Origin: JACVRW01 sp963819115
GTDB taxonomy: Bacteria > Actinomycetota > Thermoleophilia > Solirubrobacterales > Thermoleophilaceae
Direction of reading: 5' to 3'
DNA length: 64,000 nt
Assembly: GCA_963819115.1 (NCBI GenBank)
Contig: CAWFUR010000011.1
Coordinates: 992,001-1,056,000 of the forward strand
The notes beneath the pieces were generated by a model, which was not told the origin of the DNA, searched no databases, and saw only the letters and a list, made by a program, of their open reading frames with translations. This document shows positions 48,643 to 58,340 of this stretch, piece by piece (within the stretch, counting starts at the first letter, position 1; each line of letters starts with the position of its first letter). Position numbers and translations under genes: made by a program.

Positions 48643-49805
48643 GCGCGCTGCGTGAGCTCCGCCGTCAGCCGTGGGCCAAGTATCTCCTCCCGGCCACCGC
48701 CGTGGTGGCCGCGGCGCTGTTCCCCTTCTTCCGCCCGCCCCTCGACGGCCTCATGGACGACTGCATCCTCGCCCTCATCTACATCACGATGGCGCTGGGA
48801 CTGAACCTGATCGTGGGCTTTGCCGGTCTGCTCGACCTGGGCTACGTGGCCTTCTATGCGTTCGGCGCGTCCGTCGCCGGATGGTGGGCGTCGGACTTCC
48901 TCACCGGTGTGGGTGGGGACAAGGGCATCCACGTGGGGGTCAGCTCCTTCGTGGAGCAGCTGCCGGGTGTCCACCTCAACTTCCTTCTGTTGATCATCGG
49001 AGCCATGATCGTGTGCGCCATCGCGGGCGCCGTGATCGGGCTCCCCACGCTGCGACTGCGAGGGGACTACATCGCAATCGTCACGCTCGCCTTCGGCGAG
49101 ATCGTGGGCCGCTTCATGCAGAACGGCGACCAGATCAAGATCCATGGATACGCCCTGTCGAACGGACGCGAGTCGATAAACCCGATCGACCAGATCAAGC
49201 TTCCGTTTCTCAAGGAATTCGACTCCGCCACCAACCTCAGGCCGTTCTACTGGACGATGCTGGCGATCGTGGTCGTCGTGCTGTTCGTGAACCTACGGCT
49301 GCGCGACTCGCGCCTCGGCCGGGCGTGGATCGCTCTTCGAGAGGACGAGGTGGCCGCCGCGAGCATGGGTGTCCCGCTCGTGAAGACCAAGCTCACGGCG
49401 TATGCCACCGGCGGGGCGATCGGCGGGATCGCGGGCGCCTTCTACGGCGCCTACCTCAACAGCGTGAACGCGAACCAGTTCGTCTTCGGCTTCTCGATCT
49501 TCATCCTCGCGATGGTCATTCTCGGCGGGCTCGGGAGCATCTGGGGCGTTGTGCTCGGCGCCGTGGCGCTGACCTTCGTGAACAACCGCCTGATTCCCGA
49601 CGTACTCGACCAAGGCGCCGTGAACGACTTCAAGAACAGCCTCGGCATCGACTTCAACTTTGGCGAGGTGGCGTTCGGGATTTTCGGCTTCGTGCTGGTG
49701 CTCATGATGGTGCTGAGACCCCAGGGCATGTTGCCGGAGCGGCGTCGCCAGATAGAGCTGACTGAGAATCCGGGTGAGGAATCCGCGTTCGAGGCGCGGG
49801 CATGA
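48639..49805 (+). CDS. livM: Branched-chain amino acid ABC transporter permease LivM
   Basis: A 388-residue second permease subunit. Motifs: ALGLNLIVGFAGLLDLGYVA (about 52), LPTLRLRGDYIAIVTLAFGE, the ATPase-coupling loop RAWIALREDEVAAASMGVPL and ILGGLGSIWGVVLGA. C-terminal tail rich in Arg/Glu. ATG 48639 is chosen for the overlap with livH; a longer frame upstream is a shadow. Overlaps livG by 4 bp. Confidence 0.93.
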   Translation: MSALRELRRQPWAKYLLPATAVVAAALFPFFRPPLDGLMDDCILALIYITMALGLNLIVGFAGLLDLGYVAFYAFGASVAGWWASDFLTGVGGDKGIHVGVSSFVEQLPGVHLNFLLLIIGAMIVCAIAGAVIGLPTLRLRGDYIAIVTLAFGEIVGRFMQNGDQIKIHGYALSNGRESINPIDQIKLPFLKEFDSATNLRPFYWTMLAIVVVVLFVNLRLRDSRLGRAWIALREDEVAAASMGVPLVKTKLTAYATGGAIGGIAGAFYGAYLNSVNANQFVFGFSIFILAMVILGGLGSIWGVVLGAVALTFVNNRLIPDVLDQGAVNDFKNSLGIDFNFGEVAFGIFGFVLVLMMVLRPQGMLPERRRQIELTENPGEESAFEARA

Positions 49806-50623
49806 GCGTGGGCGCGGAGACCCAGGCCGACCCGGTGCAGCCCTCGAGCGACGGAGCGCTGCTGGCCACCGACCGGCTGAGCAAGGCCTTTGGCGGCCTG
49901 GTCGCGGTGAGCGGGATATCGATAGCGGTCGCGCCGAAGTCGATCGTGTCGATCATCGGCCCCAACGGGGCGGGCAAGACCACCTTCTTCAACATGCTCA
50001 CGGGCCTCTACCAGCCCACCGCCGGCCGCATCAGCTTCGACGGCAAGGACGTGACAGGGCGCCGCCCCGACATCATCACCGCCCTGGGCGTGGCCCGGAC
50101 CTTCCAGAACATCCGGCTGTTCTCCACGATGAGCGCCGAGGAGAACGTCATGGTCGGCGAGCACTCGCGCATGCGCGCCGGGCTGTTCGGGTCGATCCTC
50201 CGGACTCCCGGAGTTCGGCGGGAGGAGCGCGAGGTGCGCGAACGGGCGCAGGAGACGCTCCGCTACGTCGGCCTCCGCCAGGATCACTTCGATGCCATGG
50301 CCTCGACGCTGTCATACGGAGATCAGCGCCGGGTCGAGATCGCGCGTGCGCTCGCGTCGAGTCCGAAGCTGCTGCTCCTCGATGAGCCCACCGCGGGAAT
50401 GAACGCGCAGGAATCCGCTCGCCTCACCGAGTTCATGGACCGTCTCCGCAGCGAGCGAGACCTCACGATCCTGCTGATCGAGCACGACATGAAGGTCGTG
50501 ATGGGCGTGTCCGAGCACATCACCGTGCTGGATCATGGTGAGAAGATCGCCGAGGGTGGCCCCGAGGAGATCCGCAACGACCAGCGCGTGATCGAGGCCT
50601 ACCTGGGGAAGCAGGGAGGCTGA
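49802..50623 (+). CDS. livG: Branched-chain amino acid ABC transporter ATP-binding protein LivG
   Basis: A 273-residue ABC ATPase. Walker A GPNGAGKTTFFNMLTG (about residue 57), the LivG insert RRPDIITALGVARTFQNIRL, signature LSYGDQRRVEIARAL, Walker B LLLLDEPTAGMN and the switch His in LLIEHDMKVVMG. The N-terminal 18 residues are an unusual Ala/Gln/Pro lead. Pairs with LivF to energise LivHM. Confidence 0.94.
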   Translation: MSVGAETQADPVQPSSDGALLATDRLSKAFGGLVAVSGISIAVAPKSIVSIIGPNGAGKTTFFNMLTGLYQPTAGRISFDGKDVTGRRPDIITALGVARTFQNIRLFSTMSAEENVMVGEHSRMRAGLFGSILRTPGVRREEREVRERAQETLRYVGLRQDHFDAMASTLSYGDQRRVEIARALASSPKLLLLDEPTAGMNAQESARLTEFMDRLRSERDLTILLIEHDMKVVMGVSEHITVLDHGEKIAEGGPEEIRNDQRVIEAYLGKQGG

Positions 50624-50625
50624 CG

Positions 50626-51333
50626 GTGGCGCTCCTCGAGCTCGACGACGTGCACACGTTCTACGGGAACATCGAGGCCTTGAAGGGTATCTCGGTCACT
50701 GTGGACGAGGGCGAGATCGTGACGCTCATCGGGTCCAACGGGGCGGGCAAGTCCACGACGCTGCGGTCGATCTCGGGCCTCTCACCGCCGGGGCAGGGAT
50801 CGATCCGCTTCGAGGGCAGGGAGATCAGCGAGACGGCACCCCAGGACATCGTCCGTCTGGGCATATCCCTATCCCCCGAGGGCCGCCACTGCTTCCAGCG
50901 CATGAGCGTCCGCGAGAACCTCGACCTGGGTGGCTACCTCCGCCGCGACGACAGGGTGGAGGCCGACATGGACCGGGTCTTCGAGCTCTTCCCACGGCTC
51001 AAGGAGCGAGAGCGCCAGAAGGCGGGCACCATGTCGGGGGGCGAACAGCAGATGCTCGCCATCGGCCGCGCACTGATGGCCAATCCCAAGCTGCTGCTGC
51101 TGGACGAGCCTTCGATGGGGATCGCACCGATTCTGGTGGAACGGATCTACGAGACCATCGCGAAGATAAACCGGCAGGGCACCACCATCCTGCTGGTGGA
51201 GCAGAACGCGAACTTCGCCCTCGGGGTGTCCAAGCGCGGCTACGTGCTCGAGACGGGCTCGATCGCCCTGGGCGACGAGTCCTCGGCGCTGCGTGACAAC
51301 CCCGATGTCCAGAAGGCGTACCTGGGCGTATGA
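50626..51333 (+). CDS. livF: Branched-chain amino acid ABC transporter ATP-binding protein LivF
   Basis: A 235-residue ABC ATPase, shorter than LivG. Walker A GSNGAGKSTTLRSISG (about residue 36), LSPEGRHCFQRMSVRENL (typical LivF segment), signature MSGGEQQMLAIGRALM, Walker B LLLLDEPSMGI and LLVEQNANFALG. GTG 50626, two bases after livG. The stop overlaps a small membrane-protein gene by 4 bp, so the operon continues. Confidence 0.94.
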   Translation: MALLELDDVHTFYGNIEALKGISVTVDEGEIVTLIGSNGAGKSTTLRSISGLSPPGQGSIRFEGREISETAPQDIVRLGISLSPEGRHCFQRMSVRENLDLGGYLRRDDRVEADMDRVFELFPRLKERERQKAGTMSGGEQQMLAIGRALMANPKLLLLDEPSMGIAPILVERIYETIAKINRQGTTILLVEQNANFALGVSKRGYVLETGSIALGDESSALRDNPDVQKAYLGV

Positions 51334-51626
51334 CGGTCTTCGCCACCGGCGGAACCCTGGGCGTCACCGCCCTCTACCTGACCTTCGCGTGGCTGGCCTC
51401 GAGCATCGCCGCGTCCTACCTGTCAGATCGGAAGGGCTATGGCGAGAAGGCCGGACTGGCGACCGGTCTGCTCCTCAGCGTCATCGGCTTCCTGATCTGG
51501 CTGGTCTGGCCGGCGCGGCCGGATTCGCGCTGGAAGCTCCAGGGGATGTTCGGCACCGGCGGCAAAACGGTGGCCGAGGCGCGCGCCGAGCGGGCCGAGG
51601 CCACTGGCAAGGACGGGTCGACGTGA
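51330..51626 (+). CDS. Small two-helix membrane protein linked to liv operon
   Basis: A 98-residue protein with two membrane helices (LGVTALYLTFAWLASSIAAS and GLATGLLLSVIGFLIWLVW) joined by a short charged loop (SDRKGYGEKA) and a soluble Ala/Glu/Arg-rich tail. Overlaps livF and the next gene by 4 bp each. No family recognised. The position suggests a membrane accessory, which is only a guess. Confidence 0.65.
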   Translation: MTVFATGGTLGVTALYLTFAWLASSIAASYLSDRKGYGEKAGLATGLLLSVIGFLIWLVWPARPDSRWKLQGMFGTGGKTVAEARAERAEATGKDGST

Positions 51627-51940
51627 GCAGCAGCTTGTATACGCCGCTGCTGGTGGTGCTGGCGGTGTACGCGGGCCTGAATGTCACATCGGGCGTGATG
51701 GCCGGGCGTGGCAACCACGAGCGCGCCGACCGCTACGCCGACCTGGCGTTCGGGGCCGCGCTGGCTGCGGCGGCGTACACGGTGGTGCTCCTGATACTGG
51801 CCGCGTTCGACGCGCCCAGCCGCTTCACCGACGCCATCGAGATCATGTTCGTGACCCTCGCCTTCTTCGTGCTGCTGCTCTCGCTGCTGTTCCTGATCGC
51901 GCAGGGGCTGGCCCGCATCCGCAGCCGGCCGGGGCGCTAG
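51623..51940 (+). CDS. Small three-helix membrane protein linked to liv operon
   Basis: A 105-residue protein with three hydrophobic helices (LYTPLLVVLAVYAGLNVTSG, AALAAAAYTVVLLILAAF, MFVTLAFFVLLLSLLFLIAQ) and a basic C-terminus. GTG 51623 overlaps the previous stop by 4 bp; a longer upstream frame is a shadow of livF. No family recognised. Confidence 0.6.
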   Translation: MSSSLYTPLLVVLAVYAGLNVTSGVMAGRGNHERADRYADLAFGAALAAAAYTVVLLILAAFDAPSRFTDAIEIMFVTLAFFVLLLSLLFLIAQGLARIRSRPGR

Positions 51941-51966
51941 ACCGTCCGGCCGGTCCCGGTGCCCGC

Positions 51967-52614
51967 GTGAGCGAGGGCCCCCCCGACCGTTACGAGCCGC
52001 TGCCCGGCCTGTTCGCCCTGCCCCGCTTCCTGTACCGGAAGCTCGGTCCCAGAGGGCGACGGATGGCCATCGTGGTTGGGGGGATCGTCCTGGCCGGGGT
52101 GGTGGTGGCCGCCATCGTGCTGATCCCCCAGATCCGGGACACCAAGCGGGAGAACGCGGCGCGGGACCGGCGCGAAGAGGCCGCCGCGGCGCGCGCGGAG
52201 CGGCGACGCCTGATCATCGAGCAGCGGCCGCACCGGGCGCTCAGCGCGCTCGCCCCGGCCACCACTCCGGAGCGCCGGCGCGCAGTGCTGGCCGAGCTGG
52301 AGACGAAGATCGTTCGCGACGCCCGGGCCCGCGTGCGCGCCGGCCTGCTTGACCCGCCTCCACCGCGCTACGCCACCTGCGAGCCGATTCCCGGCGAGCG
52401 CGCCGGCGCGCCGGTGAGCCGGCTCTCCTGCACGGCCGTGACGAGCGAGGTGCGCGGCGCGGGCGGAGCCCGTGGGCTGATCGGGCATCCGTTCCGTGCG
52501 CAGGTGAACTACCGGAGCGGGGGCTACGCCTGGTGCAAGGTGAGCGGCCGGGCGGGGGAGGGCTCATACCGTGGCCTGACGAAGGTCCTGCTGCCGCGCG
52601 CGTGCGGCGGCTGA
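51967..52614 (+). CDS. Single-pass membrane protein with four cysteines, unknown function
   Basis: A 215-residue protein: a short N-terminal cytoplasmic part (about 1-33), one membrane helix (AIVVGGIVLAGVVVAAIVLI), an Arg/Glu/Ala-rich stretch that may form a coiled coil (about 58-90), and an exported C-terminal domain with four Cys (ATCEPI, LSCTAV, AWCKVS, RACGG) that could form two disulfides. GTG 51967, 26 bp after the preceding gene, so probably the last member of the liv transcript. It ends 4 bp before the convergent epimerase. No family recognised. Confidence 0.65.
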   Translation: MSEGPPDRYEPLPGLFALPRFLYRKLGPRGRRMAIVVGGIVLAGVVVAAIVLIPQIRDTKRENAARDRREEAAAARAERRRLIIEQRPHRALSALAPATTPERRRAVLAELETKIVRDARARVRAGLLDPPPPRYATCEPIPGERAGAPVSRLSCTAVTSEVRGAGGARGLIGHPFRAQVNYRSGGYAWCKVSGRAGEGSYRGLTKVLLPRACGG

Positions 52615-52618
52615 GCGG

Positions 52619-53536
52619 CTACCCGCGGCCGGTGGCCTCGCGCAGCGCGTCCTCCAGGTCCGGGCGCCGGAAGGCGTAGCCCAGTGCCAGGAGGCGGCTG
52701 GGCACGGCGCGCACCCCGCTGAGGATTATCGACGCCATGTCGCCGTAGAGCAGCTTCAGCGCCAGTCCGGGGACGGGGGCCAAGGCTGGGCGGTGGAGCA
52801 CCCGCCCGAGCGTCTTCGACAGCTCCCCGTTGGTCACCGGCTCCGGGGCGGTCAGGTTCAGCGGGCCCGATGCGGCTTGAGTGTCAAGGGCGAACAGGAG
52901 CGCGCCCACCACGTCGTCCATGTGCACCCAGGGCACGTACTGGCGCCCGCCCGCCACAGGGCCGCCCACGCCGAGCTTGAACGGGGGAAGCATCTTCTCG
53001 AGCGCGCCTCCAGACTCGGACAGCACCACCCCGGTGCGGGTCATCACGACGCGCACCCCCAGATCCTCGGCGGCGCGGGCCTCGCCCTCCCAGGCCTCGG
53101 TCACCTCGGCCAGGAAATCGCTCCCGGCCTCTGCGGTCTCGTCCACCCGCTCGTCGCCCCTCGGCCCGTACAGGCCGGTGGCCGACTGGGAGACGAGCGT
53201 GCCCGGGCGCTCATCCTCCGGCAGCTCCCGCAGCGCGGCCACGAGATTGCGCGTGCCGAGCACCCGGGACTCGCGGATCTCTCGCCTGGCCTCGTCGGAC
53301 CAGCGCTGGGCCACGGGCTCGCCCAGCAGATGCACGACCGCGTCCGCTCCGCGCAGCGCGTCCACGGGTGCGGGCTCGGACTGCGGATCGGCCCAGGCGG
53401 CGGCGTCCACGCCGAGCGTCTCGCGAGCGGCGCCGGCGTTCCGCGACAGCGCGGTCACCTGATCGCCGCGCGCCACGAGCTCCTCGATGAGCGCTCTCCC
53501 GATGGTGCCGGTGGCGCCGCTGACCACGACCTTCAC
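52619..53536 (-). CDS. TIGR01777/YfcH-family NAD-dependent epimerase
   Basis: A 305-residue extended short-chain dehydrogenase-like protein. Rossmann motif VVSGATGTIGRALIEELVAR at the N-terminus, middle region GADAVVHLLGEPVAQRWSDE, SQSATGLYGPRGDE (Y-x-x-x-K is replaced in this family), VPWVHMDDVVGALLFAL, and the C-terminal DUF1731 segment LKLLYGDMASIILSG. Function of this family (SulA-like, cell division or chloroplast FtsZ contexts) is not firmly known. It lies downstream of malic enzyme on the same strand with a 25-bp gap. Confidence 0.87.
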   Translation of the reverse strand: MKVVVSGATGTIGRALIEELVARGDQVTALSRNAGAARETLGVDAAAWADPQSEPAPVDALRGADAVVHLLGEPVAQRWSDEARREIRESRVLGTRNLVAALRELPEDERPGTLVSQSATGLYGPRGDERVDETAEAGSDFLAEVTEAWEGEARAAEDLGVRVVMTRTGVVLSESGGALEKMLPPFKLGVGGPVAGGRQYVPWVHMDDVVGALLFALDTQAASGPLNLTAPEPVTNGELSKTLGRVLHRPALAPVPGLALKLLYGDMASIILSGVRAVPSRLLALGYAFRRPDLEDALREATGRG

Positions 53537-53561
53537 GGGACGAACCTCCTCGTTGGGGGTA

Positions 53562-55067
<1,506 letters not shown>

Positions 55068-55104
55068 GCCCGGCCCCTCGCCCAACTGCGGCGGCCCCAA
55101 CCTC

Positions 55105-55110
55105 TAGGGT
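55105..55110 (+). promoter_or_regulatory. -10 hexamer of polA, leaderless type
   Basis: TAGGGT, 6 nt before GTG 55117. Confidence 0.5.
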
Positions 55111-55116
55111 TGAGCC

Positions 55117-57843
55117 GTGCCCGACGAGAAGCCCCGCGAGCTCTTCCTGATCGACGGGAACAGCCTCGTCTACCGCGCGTTCTTCGCCCTCCCGGAGTCG
55201 ATCGCCACCTCCCGCGGGTTCCCCACCAACGCCATCTTCGGCTTCGCCTCGATGCTGGTGAAGATCCTCACCGAGTACGGCCCCAAGCCCACGCTCGTGG
55301 TGTGGGACGCCGGCATGTCGGGCCGGCTCGAGACATATGAGGAGTACAAGGCCGGGCGCCGGGAGCGGCCGGACCTGCTGAAGGAGCAGTGGCCCCACTT
55401 CCACCCGCTCGTCGACGCCTTCGGCTACACGAACGTGCGCGTGGAGGGCTACGAGGCCGACGACGTGATCGCCACCCTCGCGCGGCAGGCCCACGCGGAG
55501 GACATCGACGTGACGATCGTGACCGGCGACCGCGACCTCTTCCAGCTGATCGAGGACGGCGTGCGGGTGATGGCCACGAGTCGCGGCATCACCGACACGA
55601 AGATGTACGACCGCCAGGCCGTGATCGACCGCTACGGCATCCCGCCCGAGCTGGTGCCCGACTTCATGGGGCTGAAGGGAGACACGTCGGACAACATCCC
55701 CGGCGTTCCCGGCATCGGCGACAAGACGGCCTCGCAGCTTCTCCAGCAGTGGGGGGACCTCGAGGGCGTGCTGGCGAACATCGACAGCATCTCCGGCGCC
55801 AAGCGCAAGGAGAACCTCCGGGAGCACGCTGACAACGCCCGGATCTCGAAGGAGCTCGCCACCTCCCAGCGCGAGGTGGAGGGCGTGGACGTGGACCTGG
55901 ACGCGTGCATCGCCCGCGAGCCGGACCGCTCGCGGCTCCGCGAGGTGTTCCGGGAGTTCGAGCTCAGGGCCCCGCTGGAGCGGCTCGAGGAGGCGCTCGA
56001 CGAGGACGAGGCCGTGCCGGACGAGCGCCGCGACGAGGTGGTCTCGGTTCAGGCCCGCGAGGTGGCGGTGGCTGCGCTGGGTGCCCTGGAGGGCGAGCTG
56101 GTGGCGGTGGCCGCCCTGCGCCCGGGCGAGTCGGTGGACGAGCCCGCGCCGGCGGCCCCCGACCCGGAGGAGGAGCTCGAGCTGGCCGAGGACGAGGCCG
56201 CGGCGGAGGCGCTCGGCGAGGACGAGCCCGTGCCCGACCCGGTCCCGTCGGGTCCGGCACAGGGCATGCTCGACTTCGACGGGGCGGTTCGCGGCCCGCT
56301 GTCGGTGGCGGCGTACGCGGGCGACGAGGTGCTCGTGACGGAGGCCGAGACGCTGGCCGCCTTCACCCTCGCGCGGGGCGATCGCCCCGTTGTGGCGCAC
56401 GACTGGAAGACGCTGGCCATGGCCGACGAGCCGTCGGTGGCGCCGCCGCTCGACCACGACACGATGGTGGCCGCGTACCTGATCGACCCGGCCCGGCGGG
56501 GCTATCCGCTGGACGAGCTCGCCGCGGACGCGGGCCTGGGCGTGGAGGTCACGGGCGCGAACGGGGCCGCCGCTCGCGCCGTGCTCACCCGCCTGCTGGC
56601 CGAGCGCCAGCTGGCGCGGCTCGAGGAGGACGGGCTCACGCGGCTGCTGCGTGAGATCGAGCTGCCGCTGGTGGACGTGCTGGTGGAGATGGAGCGGGCG
56701 GGCGTGAAGCTCGACGTGCAGCGGCTGCGGGCGATCGGGAAGCGCTTCGACGAGCTCGCCGCGGAGCTCGAACGGCGCGTCTGGGACCTCGCAGGTGAGG
56801 AGTTCACCATCGGCTCGCCCCAGCAGCTCGCCCCGATCCTGTTCGAGAAGCTCGGCCTCTCGCGCAAGCGCCGGGGAAAGACCGGCTTCTCCACGGACGC
56901 TCGCGTGCTCCAGGCGATCCGGCACGAGCACGAGATCGTCCCCGCTATCGAGGAGTGGCGCGAGGTGACGAAGCTGAAGTCCACCTACCTGGACGCGTTT
57001 CCGGAGCTGGTGGCGAACGACGGCCGCCTGCACACCACGTTCAGCCAGACCACCGCGGCCACGGGGCGGCTCTCGAGCACCAACCCGAACCTCCAGAACA
57101 TCCCCATTCGCACCGAGCAGGGCAGGGAGATCCGGGCATGCTTCGTGGCCGAGACCGGCCACAGTCTGATCTCCGCCGACTACTCACAGGTGGAGCTGCG
57201 CCTGCTGGCCCACATCGCGGGCGAGCAGGTGCTGAAGGACATCTTCATCCGCGGGGAGGACGTGCACACCGCCACCGCGGAGGCGATCCTGGGCGGGAAG
57301 ACCGACCCGGGCACGCGCTCGAAGGCCAAGATGGTGAACTACGGGATCGTCTACGGCCTGTCCGCCTTCGGCCTGGCCGACCGCCTCCAGATCGAGCGCG
57401 AGGAGGCGCAGGAGTTCATCGACCGCTACCTGGAGCGCTTCCCGGCCGTGGCGGTGTTCATCCAGGACACGATCGCCAGGGCCACCACCGAGGGGCACGT
57501 GACCACGCTCTTCGGCCGCATCAGGCGCGTTCCCGAGCTGCGCTCACGCAACCGCCAGACGCGTCAGCTGGGCGAGCGGCTGGCCGTGAACATGGTGATT
57601 CAGGGCACCGCCGCGGACATCATCAAGGTGGCAATGGTGCGGGCGCGGGACCGGCTGCGGGGCGAGGGCCTGGCCACCCGCCTGGTGCTCCAGATCCACG
57701 ACGAGCTGCTGTTCGAGGCGCCCGACGCCGAGGTGGAGCGGGCCTCGGTGATCGTGCGCGAGGAGATGGCGGGGGCGTTCGAGATGGACCCGCCGCTCGA
57801 GGTGGACGTGGGAAGCGGTCCGAATTGGCTCGAGGCAAAGTAG
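55117..57843 (+). CDS. polA: DNA polymerase I, proofreading domain apparently inactive
   Basis: A 908-residue repair and Okazaki-processing polymerase. 5' nuclease domain (about 1-290: LIDGNSLVYRAFFALPE, VEGYEADDVIATLA, GDRDLFQLIEDG, GLKGDTSDNIPGVPGIGDKT), an acidic Glu/Pro/Ala-rich linker (about 330-385), a degenerate 3'-5' exonuclease domain, and the polymerase: motif A SADYSQVELRLLAHIAGE (about 686), motif B RSKAKMVNYGIVYGLSAFG, motif C LQIHDELLFEAP. The exonuclease domain lacks the D-x-E of Exo I, so no proofreading is expected. GTG 55117. The next gene's GTG overlaps the TAG. Confidence 0.96.
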   Translation: MPDEKPRELFLIDGNSLVYRAFFALPESIATSRGFPTNAIFGFASMLVKILTEYGPKPTLVVWDAGMSGRLETYEEYKAGRRERPDLLKEQWPHFHPLVDAFGYTNVRVEGYEADDVIATLARQAHAEDIDVTIVTGDRDLFQLIEDGVRVMATSRGITDTKMYDRQAVIDRYGIPPELVPDFMGLKGDTSDNIPGVPGIGDKTASQLLQQWGDLEGVLANIDSISGAKRKENLREHADNARISKELATSQREVEGVDVDLDACIAREPDRSRLREVFREFELRAPLERLEEALDEDEAVPDERRDEVVSVQAREVAVAALGALEGELVAVAALRPGESVDEPAPAAPDPEEELELAEDEAAAEALGEDEPVPDPVPSGPAQGMLDFDGAVRGPLSVAAYAGDEVLVTEAETLAAFTLARGDRPVVAHDWKTLAMADEPSVAPPLDHDTMVAAYLIDPARRGYPLDELAADAGLGVEVTGANGAAARAVLTRLLAERQLARLEEDGLTRLLREIELPLVDVLVEMERAGVKLDVQRLRAIGKRFDELAAELERRVWDLAGEEFTIGSPQQLAPILFEKLGLSRKRRGKTGFSTDARVLQAIRHEHEIVPAIEEWREVTKLKSTYLDAFPELVANDGRLHTTFSQTTAATGRLSSTNPNLQNIPIRTEQGREIRACFVAETGHSLISADYSQVELRLLAHIAGEQVLKDIFIRGEDVHTATAEAILGGKTDPGTRSKAKMVNYGIVYGLSAFGLADRLQIEREEAQEFIDRYLERFPAVAVFIQDTIARATTEGHVTTLFGRIRRVPELRSRNRQTRQLGERLAVNMVIQGTAADIIKVAMVRARDRLRGEGLATRLVLQIHDELLFEAPDAEVERASVIVREEMAGAFEMDPPLEVDVGSGPNWLEAK

Positions 57844-58289
57844 TGGACAAGAGCGGGCTGGCCGTGATGGCCACGGCCTTCGCGGGCGGTCTGATCGCCA
57901 TGCAGGCCCCGATCAACGCCACCCTGGGCCGCACGATCGGCAGCCTTCCGGCCGCCTCCGTGTCATTCGCGATCGGCCTGGTCGCGCTGGTGGGCATCAC
58001 CCTGATCGCCGGCGGTGGCTTCGGCCGGATCGGGGAGGCGAGTGACCTCTCCTGGTACTACCTGATCGGCGGGCTGCTCGGTGCGGTGTACGTGACCACC
58101 GCGCTGATCGCCGTCAGGACCCTCGGCGCCGGAGGGGTCACGGCGGCCACGATCGGCGGGCAGCTCACACTGTCGGTGATCCTCGACCGCCTGGGCGCCT
58201 TCGGGCTCGAGGAGAAGGGCCTCTCCGTCGCTCGGGTGCTCGGAGTGGCCCTCCTGGCGGCGGGCACCTTGCTGATCGTGCGCAGCTAG
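57843..58289 (+). CDS. DMT-superfamily permease (DUF606/YdcZ type)
   Basis: A 148-residue protein with five hydrophobic helices: LAVMATAFAGGLIAMQAPIN, AASVSFAIGLVALVGITLIA, SWYYLIGGLLGAVYVTTALI, AATIGGQLTLSVILDRLGAF and VARVLGVALLAAGTLLIVRS. The pattern QAPINATLGR is typical of half-size DUF606 transporters. GTG 57843 shares one base with the polA stop. Substrate unknown. A 48-bp-family repeat begins 3 bp after its stop. Confidence 0.85.
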   Translation: MDKSGLAVMATAFAGGLIAMQAPINATLGRTIGSLPAASVSFAIGLVALVGITLIAGGGFGRIGEASDLSWYYLIGGLLGAVYVTTALIAVRTLGAGGVTAATIGGQLTLSVILDRLGAFGLEEKGLSVARVLGVALLAAGTLLIVRS

Positions 58290-58291
58290 GC

Positions 58292-58340
58292 AGGGTCCGG
58301 TGCTCGCCTGATCACCGATCAGGCTCCGCTCCTCCCTAGG
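58292..58340 (+). repeat. 48-bp-family palindromic repeat with a compensatory stem change
   Basis: Forward copy between the convergent DMT permease and PLP decarboxylase genes. The hairpin is GCCTGATC-ACC-GATCAGGC (58307-58325): pair 4 is changed from C-G to T-A on both arms relative to the consensus. Flanks GGTCCGGTGCTC and CTCCTCCCT are conserved. It overlaps the last 5 bp of the decarboxylase reading frame. Confidence 0.9.
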
